A DNA stretch of 64,000 nt from CAZCEC01 sp964497615 (lineage in GTDB: Bacteria; Chloroflexota; Anaerolineae; Anaerolineales; UBA6663). This document shows positions 59,301-64,000 of this stretch, one piece after another. The stretch is from assembly GCA_964497615.1 (NCBI GenBank), contig CAZCEC010000027.1, forward strand, positions 1 to 64,000, read 5' to 3'. The notes below the pieces were generated by a model, which worked only from the letters and a program-made list of their open reading frames with translations, ran no database searches and was not told the DNA's origin. The position numbers and the translations under genes were made by a program. Every line of letters starts with the position of its first letter. Positions within the stretch are counted from its first letter, which is position 1.

Positions 59301-61171
59301 AGCACCGCTTCTTCCACTGGGAGTTGGAGTTCCCTGAAGTTTTCTTTGGGCCGGCGGCGGGGACGACACAGGCAGTGAGTTTGAAGGAAGACGCCGGTTT
59401 TGATGCGGTTGTAGGAAACCCTCCGTGGGTGGATGTCCAGGAGATTGCAGAGACCGTAAAAGGCTACTTGCGCACCGTGTACCAAGCGGCGCTTGGTAAA
59501 TGCGACCTATACGCTTTGTTTATCGAGCGCGGCGTCTTGCTGCTAAACCTTGTCGGTGTTTTTTCTATGGTTGTCCAAAGCAAGTTCTTAGTTACCGAGT
59601 ATGGGTTTGGCCTGCGATCGTTCTTGGCACAGAAAGCAAAGCTGGTTCAACTTCTGCATTTCGCTGACGCGGCGTTGTTCGGCCCAATCACGGTGTACCC
59701 ATTAATCGTAATTGCCAAACGACAAGGGAGCGATCGTGACGATGCAGTGCGGGTAGCTTTGTTTCCATCGGGAATCACAACGGCTGTGATTGAAAACGCC
59801 ATTTCTTCGGAAGTCGCACTTGAGCCGTATGTACAAGTGTTATCCGATGCGCTCTTCCGTACCGATAACGCCTGGCAACTTGACTTGCCGACTTTTCTGC
59901 GCGAAGCACAGCGCTTCGCTACCGGGTTCGTTCAACTTGGTGAGGTGGCATCTGTTGCGTATGGAGTAAAGACGAATCTGGATACTGTGTATCTCTCTGA
60001 TCTGGCCACTTGGTCGATGCGAGGAGTTGAGAATAAGTTGTTGCGGCCTGCCGTGAAGCCTCGCGACTTTGAGAGATACCACATTTCCGATGACCACTCC
60101 TTGATGCTATTTCCATATGAGGAAGACGCTGATGGTCGCCTGACTCCCTTAAGTTTGGCGAAGTACCCGGGCGCCCGAACGTACCTAGAAAATCATCGGG
60201 AGGCGCTGTCCAAGCGACGGTTTTACGGCAAGACAATCCTTGAGCAGGGCATGCAGTTCCATGAGCTTCCATATGTAAGCTCATACTCGCGGCAACCGAA
60301 GGTCGCGTTTCCTACGATTACAAAACGGGCGAGCTTCGTCCTTGATCCAACAGGTGATGCGCTTTTCATAGCGCCGTGTTATGTGATGCACATCGAAGGC
60401 CAAGTCGACATTCGATACTTGTTGGCGTTGCTCAACTCACGTCTGACGGATCGAATAGTTCGTTCGCGATCTACCGATTTGGCGGGCGGGTACATGGAAA
60501 TGCAGCGCCAGTATGTCGAGGCTATTCCGATTCGAAAGATCGACTTTACAACTTCCGTGACGCGTCGCGCGCACCTGCAAGATGAGGGCACCAGAATTGC
60601 CCGCAAATCTATCGACTCCGCGGTTACTGTAACCGCGCCTGGCTCAAGCACGCCGGACCATCATCGGTTGATTGCATGGGCAAATCAGCGTTTGGACAGC
60701 CGTATTTCCGAAGCTGATGCCGTGCATGACCTTCTTGTCTACCTGGTTGACCAGATGATGGCGTTACATAACCAGAAGCGTATCGAGGCGTCCAGGTTCC
60801 TTCGGAGCCTGAACCTGGCTTTAAGGATACGGGAGGGTGAGGACGGCAAAGCAGGGCTTGACGCCCTCACCGGTAAGTCTGCTATTCGGAATTTTGAGGG
60901 CGATTATCAAGGTGATGAGAAGGCGTTGCCCTTCGATGAACTCATGGACATTTTGCACCGTAACCGGACGCGGCTGGGGGTGAGCCTGGGCGACGCGCGG
61001 CTGGTGGCGCGGCTGCGGGAGGAGTACGAGAAGAGCCTGGCGGTGCTGCTGCCGATCAAGGCGCGGCTGGCGTTTACGGACAAGCTGATTGACCAGATCG
61101 TGTACCGACTGTACGGGCTGACGACGGAGGAGATTGCGGTGGTGGAGGGCGACAACACACCACAACACTAA
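56309..61171 (+). CDS. PglX/Eco57I-like N6-adenine DNA methyltransferase (type IIG-like), nuclease motif not seen
   Basis: Protein of 1620 residues, length of BREX PglX and large type IIG enzymes. The gamma-class methylase core has motif I VRVLDPAMGSGHFLVEAVDF (near residue 745) and motif IV FDAVVGNPPWVDVQ (near 1030). The late part (about 1050-1540) is the target-recognition region. The N-terminal region around GDKPVALANAYVWDRSLDGRD (about 285) matches the place where type IIG nucleases have E-x-K, but reads A-N-A-Y, so no PD-(D/E)xK site is evident. About 59.4-60.94 kb is much poorer in G+C (28/60 in the line at 59581 against 43/60 at 58141), so the recognition region looks exchanged. TACGAT ends four bases before the ATG. 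Confidence 0.85.
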   Translation: MPLPHDFDLQLAHLQALSGRDAVAALFALLGYNTEARLTQTTEAMGLTAEGLRREVRHVERLADQEDGALQVYLCELRAVTVANTQLIARAARQRAGNFLWVLTSDYERLDFVLFEPQLPEAAEAPGAITHKGAYLRPRTLTVNRRDPGSVALRVLRRFSYTEADADYQFDKLRSAYTIAEWSEPYFNNRALFSDYYLKERLPDTPEWAETERLGATLRQFQALYADARARVNRQPEAAIRRDLLGPALKALGFEAQAEKRKAKDEGAAADYVLRAGDKPVALANAYVWDRSLDGRDELRDPETPDENPGALVVSLLEQEGAPDWAMATNGKLWRLYSRKAHSRATNYYEIDLEEALASPDPGLAFRYFWLLFRAEAFTPAAGGGSFLDRLLDESARYAKELGERLKDRVFEEIFPEFAQGFIAGIRAREGAGAELDEARLAEVFQGTLTFLYRLLFLLYAEARDLLPVRETRGYYEISLTQLKEEVAARAGNILDEAPGKLDKGYGPTETGLYERLEGLFRVVDEGSAALNVPLYNGGLFITKPEAADTTPEARNARFLKAHRMPDRFLARGLDRLARDLDDKTQALAFIDYKSLGVRQLGSIYEGLLEFKLRVAPARLAVVKGKKAEEVVPYREAEKAGKRIRETLPKGAAYLENDRRERKATGSYYTPDYIVKYIVKHTVGPVLQEKFNAMRPRLREAQKAYRAAQQRREAFRKQGMAGDDPEKVANTYKAVVDELFAVRVLDPAMGSGHFLVEAVDFITDGMLNFLNAFPWNPVTAELRRTRETILAEMERQGVTIDAGKLTDVNLLKRHVLKRCIYGVDLNPMAVELAKVSLWLDCFTLGAPLSFLDHHLKAGNSLIGARVDEVREAVEFKQNEQMSLFASSQFTGIMLATDLMRHVGELEDVTADQVRLSRSEYRKATDALAPYKRVMDVYVSRWFGNESTKAQAKFGLEPTIDFLRRPEVKAWLDDPDKGPKKLPADVRKIADTARAVAEEHRFFHWELEFPEVFFGPAAGTTQAVSLKEDAGFDAVVGNPPWVDVQEIAETVKGYLRTVYQAALGKCDLYALFIERGVLLLNLVGVFSMVVQSKFLVTEYGFGLRSFLAQKAKLVQLLHFADAALFGPITVYPLIVIAKRQGSDRDDAVRVALFPSGITTAVIENAISSEVALEPYVQVLSDALFRTDNAWQLDLPTFLREAQRFATGFVQLGEVASVAYGVKTNLDTVYLSDLATWSMRGVENKLLRPAVKPRDFERYHISDDHSLMLFPYEEDADGRLTPLSLAKYPGARTYLENHREALSKRRFYGKTILEQGMQFHELPYVSSYSRQPKVAFPTITKRASFVLDPTGDALFIAPCYVMHIEGQVDIRYLLALLNSRLTDRIVRSRSTDLAGGYMEMQRQYVEAIPIRKIDFTTSVTRRAHLQDEGTRIARKSIDSAVTVTAPGSSTPDHHRLIAWANQRLDSRISEADAVHDLLVYLVDQMMALHNQKRIEASRFLRSLNLALRIREGEDGKAGLDALTGKSAIRNFEGDYQGDEKALPFDELMDILHRNRTRLGVSLGDARLVARLREEYEKSLAVLLPIKARLAFTDKLIDQIVYRLYGLTTEEIAVVEGDNTPQH
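61016..61150 (+). repeat. Methylase-tail repeat, copy A (inside the methylase gene)
   Basis: The 135 bp before the last few codons of the methylase, encoding REEYEKSLAVLLPIKARLAF and so on to VVEG. This is the reference for the two copies downstream. Confidence 0.9.
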
Positions 61172-61198
61172 ACATGGCCCGCGCACAACGGAGGCAAA

Positions 61199-62014
61199 GT
61201 GACAGACTCAGTAACCTTATTGGCGGGTTGGTCCGACGCTGTTCAAGCGGGGAGCCTATACCTGTTTCCTGGCGATAAGGCTGTGCTAGACGCAAAGCCC
61301 GGCCTGACGGTGTGCTACCCATCATGGGCAGCATACGTCGCCTCGGGAGACGTCTGGCATGCCGACGATAAACGTCTACACATTGGCCTGGTGCCCGTCC
61401 CATTCATCGGGCACCTGGAGACCGCCAGCATATTTGTGCTCACACTCAATCCACGGGTAGCCCCGTGCAATTACTTTGCTGAGACCCAGCGTCCGCAGTT
61501 TGAGGACAAGGCGTTCTTGGACGCATTATTGTGCAACCTTGCCCAGCAGAATGCCGCCGACACCTATCCATTCATGTGGCTCAACCCTCAGTTTGCTTGG
61601 CATCCAGGCTTCGAATACTGGGTTGGGGCCACGAGCAAGATACTAACCCAGCTTGAGGCCCATGGCATGACTCGCTCACAGGCAGCTCTGTGTCTGGCAA
61701 GGAAACTAGCTGTTCTACAACTGATCCCGTACCCATCACGGGTTTTCTACTCGCGGGATTCCGAGCTCAAACGCTTAATACATACACTCCCTTCATCGCT
61801 CGCCGCTCAAGAGCATGCACAGGGCCTGATGCAGAGGGCACTCGCAGGCAAGGCATTTGTGATTGTTATGCGTGGAGATGCTTGGAGGGCGGCTGTGCCG
61901 TTAGGCGGCAACAGCAACATACTGGTCAGCTCGAATCCACGCTCGAAGTACATCAATGACAACGCCGCGCGTCAAGTGGCGAATTGGATCGTGCAGCAAG
62001 GTTGTGGTAACTGA
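61199..62014 (+). CDS. Unrecognised 271-residue cargo protein 1
   Basis: Soluble protein without signal peptide or TM helix. Central segments are ASIFVLTLNPRVAPCNYFAE, AADTYPFMWLNPQFAWHPGFEYW and KLAVLQLIPYPSRVFYSRDSELK. The TLNPRxAPxNYF stretch faintly recalls the active-site loop of uracil-DNA-glycosylase-like folds, but this is a guess. The GTG start has CGGAGG five bases upstream and lies 27 bp after the methylase stop, so it is probably co-transcribed. The stop codon TGA is followed directly by copy B of the methylase tail. Codon use is less G+C-rich than in the first half of the methylase. Confidence 0.75.
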   Translation: MTDSVTLLAGWSDAVQAGSLYLFPGDKAVLDAKPGLTVCYPSWAAYVASGDVWHADDKRLHIGLVPVPFIGHLETASIFVLTLNPRVAPCNYFAETQRPQFEDKAFLDALLCNLAQQNAADTYPFMWLNPQFAWHPGFEYWVGATSKILTQLEAHGMTRSQAALCLARKLAVLQLIPYPSRVFYSRDSELKRLIHTLPSSLAAQEHAQGLMQRALAGKAFVIVMRGDAWRAAVPLGGNSNILVSSNPRSKYINDNAARQVANWIVQQGCGN

Positions 62015-62158
62015 CGGGAGGAGTACGAGAAGAGCCTGGCAGTGCTGCTGCCGATCAAGGCGCGGCTGGCGTTTACGGACAGGCTGATAGACCAGATCGT
62101 GTACCGGCTGTATGGGCTGACGGAAGAGGAGATTGCGGTGGTGGAGGGCCGAGTGTGA
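62015..62158 (+). repeat. Methylase-tail repeat, copy B (fragment of a methylase homologue)
   Basis: 135 bp (62015-62149) match copy A at 127 positions by my count and extend to an in-frame stop (E-G-R-V-stop). The match begins on the first base after the TGA of cargo gene 1. Several differences are synonymous, so it comes from a related methylase gene that was under selection, not from a recent copy of this one. Confidence 0.9.
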
Positions 62159-62286
62159 CATGACAAAACTCCTGCGGAAAGCACGTTGCTTCGGCCCATC
62201 TAGGTTGGAACTTGCCTGCCGCAATGGGCAACAATGGTGCCGAAGGTTGGCGCGCCCAGTCGTCAATAGCAGTGAAGGATCAGACG

Positions 62287-63069
62287 ATGTCCATCTCAGA
62301 TAACGAGCCGAAATCGGCAATTGCGGAACTTATCCGTGCATTACCCAGTCAGGTCGTTGTCGCAATCGTGCTTGTGGCGTTTGGCTTTGTCATTGCGGTG
62401 ATTAGCGCTGCTGGCGGAGGTGTGTTTGGCATCCCGGCTGGATCCATCGGAAACGGGCTGCAGGTGTTCTTTATTGTCGTTGGCGGTGTTATCACGCTGG
62501 CCGCAGTTCTATTTGCGTTGTGGACGTTGTGGAGTTCGGCAGCGAAGGACCCGAGGCCCAGACTCCGTGGCAAGCTTTCACTTCAGCAACCAGAAGCGAC
62601 TTCGGTCAAGTTTCAGTTGCGGGCCTCAGACAAGTCTCATGACGGCGAGAAAGTAGTCATTCAAGGCGTGCTGCCGCCGGGCCTGACTGGATCGCGGGTG
62701 TGGATTCTACGCAGAAAGGTGCGAGTTACGAGCCAGCGTGGCCGAGACGAAATCCGCAATGAGACCTTCGTCTATCCGGCACAGGTCATTGACGGGAAGC
62801 AGTGGAGCGCAACAGTCTGGTTTAACCTCGGAGACACAGACACCAAGGCAGTCTATGAAGCAAAGGCTGCGGTGCCAACTCCAGAAACAGATAGTCTCTA
62901 TCGGCACCACAGAGAGTATCGCGACAAAGTGGAGCAGTACGAGGAACGATATAAGGGTCGAAGCGGCGAGGCAAAAATAGGCGGCATTCGCGTGCCTTTA
63001 CCTGCCGATGCCGCGCTCAAGCACTTAGCCGAATCAAGCGTCGTGACAATTCACTTGGCGCGATCTTAG
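62287..63069 (+). CDS. Two-TM membrane protein, cargo protein 2
   Basis: Unrecognised protein of 260 residues. Two membrane helices (about 18-42, SQVVVAIVLVAFGFVIAVIS; about 55-82, VFFIVVGGVITLAAVLFALW) are joined by a Gly-rich loop. The rest is a soluble, strand-rich domain (KLSLQQPEATSVKFQLRAS, GSRVWILRRKVRV, KQWSATVWFNLGD), probably cytoplasmic, and a final charged helix (HHREYRDKVEQYEERYKG). The ATG at 62287 has AAGGA eight bases upstream; earlier in-frame starts lack the family-like hydrophilic start. Effectors of defence systems often have this two-TM layout, but that is only analogy. Confidence 0.75.
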   Translation: MSISDNEPKSAIAELIRALPSQVVVAIVLVAFGFVIAVISAAGGGVFGIPAGSIGNGLQVFFIVVGGVITLAAVLFALWTLWSSAAKDPRPRLRGKLSLQQPEATSVKFQLRASDKSHDGEKVVIQGVLPPGLTGSRVWILRRKVRVTSQRGRDEIRNETFVYPAQVIDGKQWSATVWFNLGDTDTKAVYEAKAAVPTPETDSLYRHHREYRDKVEQYEERYKGRSGEAKIGGIRVPLPADAALKHLAESSVVTIHLARS

Positions 63070-63081
63070 CGCGTGGCTGCC

Positions 63082-63186
63082 ATCAAGGCGCGGCTGGCGT
63101 TAACGGACAGGCTGATCGACCAGGTCGTGTACCGGCTGTACGGGCTGACGGAGGATGAGATCGCGGTGGCGGAGGGTGGTGTCTAG
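63082..63186 (+). repeat. Methylase-tail repeat, copy C (fragment of a methylase homologue)
   Basis: 96 bp (63082-63177) match copy A at 85 positions by my count and run to a stop TAG at 63184. It starts 12 bp after the stop of cargo gene 2. Third-position changes dominate, as in copy B, and its last codons (E-G-G-V) differ from both other copies. Confidence 0.88.
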
Positions 63187-63189
63187 CCC

Positions 63190-64000
63190 ATGACCAATAC
63201 GTTGACTTGGCTTCACCTCTCAGACCTACACTTGCGCGCGGATACCGCGTACGACGCCAATATTGTGTTGCCAAAGCTGCTAGAGTACCTGGCCAATGAG
63301 TTGCCAGCTCTATTTCGAAATATCGACTTTGTATTCTTTACTGGGGATACTGCTTACTACGGCAGGAGGGATGATTATGCACAAGCAGTAAGATTCTTTG
63401 ACGAGCTTTTGGCCACCGTCAAACTCCAGAAAGATCGACTCTTCATAGTGCCCGGTAACCATGACATTGACCGCGGTCGAATTGGCGAACCAGCTAAGGC
63501 ATTGTCAGAGCACATCACCGCACCACGTCTCTCGATTGAGGAAATGCGCTCAAGAGTAGGCGGTATATTTGCAGACAGTTCTGCTCGGCAAATGATCCTC
63601 GAGCGACAAAAGGAATTTCACGAATTTGTGACCGCCTACTTAAGTCAAGATTTGAAGTGGGCAGACAACTATCGCTATTTTTCGACGCTAATTCCTTTTG
63701 GACCGATTGAAATTGCTATATATGGACTCAATTCTGCATTACTTTGCGCATCGGATAATGATAATGGCCGCCTCCTCCTAGGAGAGCGCCAAGTGCGAGC
63801 TGCAACGGAAATCGGACAAGGCAAACAGCTTCGAATCGGCCTTATGCATCACCCAACCGAATGGCTGCATCAGCTAGATCGAGCCGACTGTGAACCACTC
63901 CTTCGAAATTCCTGCGATTTCTTGTTGCATGGCCACTTACATGAGCAGGCTTTCCGGCAGGACAAACGACAACGTAGTTCAATGTACGTTTTTGCTAGCG
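63190..64000 (+). CDS. Calcineurin-like metallophosphoesterase, cargo protein 3 (runs off the window)
   Basis: At least 270 residues, open to the window edge. It starts MTNTLTWLHLSDLHL. The metal-binding motifs of the calcineurin-like phosphoesterase fold are all present: SDLHL (D-x-H), FFTGDTAYYG (G-D), VPGNHDIDRG (G-N-H-D), LMHHPTEWLH (His) and LLHGHLHEQAF (G-H-x-H). It would hydrolyse a phosphodiester or phosphomonoester of nucleotides, nucleic acids or proteins. The ATG is only three bases after the stop of tail copy C, so the donor gene pair was probably a methylase-phosphoesterase operon. G+C is low (23 of 60 in the line at 63661). The C-terminal part, which may hold an effector or sensor domain, is not visible. 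Confidence 0.88.
   Translation, partial: MTNTLTWLHLSDLHLRADTAYDANIVLPKLLEYLANELPALFRNIDFVFFTGDTAYYGRRDDYAQAVRFFDELLATVKLQKDRLFIVPGNHDIDRGRIGEPAKALSEHITAPRLSIEEMRSRVGGIFADSSARQMILERQKEFHEFVTAYLSQDLKWADNYRYFSTLIPFGPIEIAIYGLNSALLCASDNDNGRLLLGERQVRAATEIGQGKQLRIGLMHHPTEWLHQLDRADCEPLLRNSCDFLLHGHLHEQAFRQDKRQRSSMYVFAS

Noticed and set aside
57422..59485. A 687-codon open frame antisense to the methylase gene
   Set aside because: It is a by-product of G+C-rich codons on the other strand. Its composition (Gln/His/Val/Ala/Gly) is typical of such shadows and no domain is seen.

Overview
The window is a 64-kb piece of a G+C-rich bacterial genome. The best guess is a member of the Chloroflexota (Anaerolineae/Caldilineae-like). 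The reasons are MalT-type LuxR ATPases and three-GAF sensor kinases, sugar ABC and trehalose loci, lipoproteins with Thr/Pro-rich linkers, a sortase with an LPQTG substrate, and secreted proteins ending in a hydrophobic F/Y-L-P tail. This is inference; no rRNA gene is present to settle it. Two 10-N scaffold gaps (29227-29236 and 29985-29994) lie inside one gene, so this is a draft assembly.

Layout. 1-2.4 kb: minus-strand cobalt/nickel ECF transporter (cbiM, cbiQ, partial cbiO) downstream of a Fur-family regulator. 2.6-6.1 kb: three-GAF histidine kinase and two response regulators. 6.2-10.6 kb: three paralogous SGNH-hydrolase-like surface proteins, two with Cys in place of the nucleophilic Ser, and a small lipoprotein. 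10.6-15.7 kb: DUF389 protein, ClC/CBS/TrkA-C channel, a collapsed Kef-type gene and an HExxH metalloprotease. 16-27.9 kb: a minus-strand trehalose/maltose-type locus (GH63-like glucosidase, LacI regulator with a clear operator, ABC binding protein and two permeases, TreS-like GH13, OtsA-OtsB fusion, GT4). One permease carries a cytochrome-c-like CxxCH insert. 28-38 kb: multidomain M23 peptidase with gaps, MalT-like regulator, three tandem kelch-type lipoproteins separated by heptanucleotide repeats. 38-49.5 kb: frameshifted double-SRPBCC gene with ArsR, a degenerate sigma-like protein, FAD reductase, a DGPF/ECF42-type sigma pair with its own promoter, paired membrane proteins, flavodoxin, LarA-like racemase, SRPBCC, VapBC-like toxin-antitoxin, sortase plus LPQTG protein. 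49.5-52.2 kb: xylAB.

52.5-64 kb looks like a genomic island. It starts exactly at a 42-nt 3' fragment of a tRNA-Cys gene that breaks off in the anticodon loop, as expected at the far end of a tRNA-integrated element. It holds lipoproteins, a frameshifted S74 chaperone-domain membrane protein, an SMC-like ATPase fragment and a 1620-residue PglX/Eco57I-like DNA methyltransferase. After the methylase come three unrelated genes: an unrecognised 271-aa protein, a two-TM membrane protein and a metallophosphoesterase that runs off the window. Each is preceded by a copy of the last 96-135 bp of the methylase gene. This repeated tail-plus-cargo arrangement is the most unusual structure in the window and looks like stepwise addition of accessory, possibly defence, genes behind a modification enzyme.

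Many genes have no Shine-Dalgarno sequence but a TANNNT-like -10 hexamer 6-9 nt before the start codon, which suggests frequent leaderless transcription.
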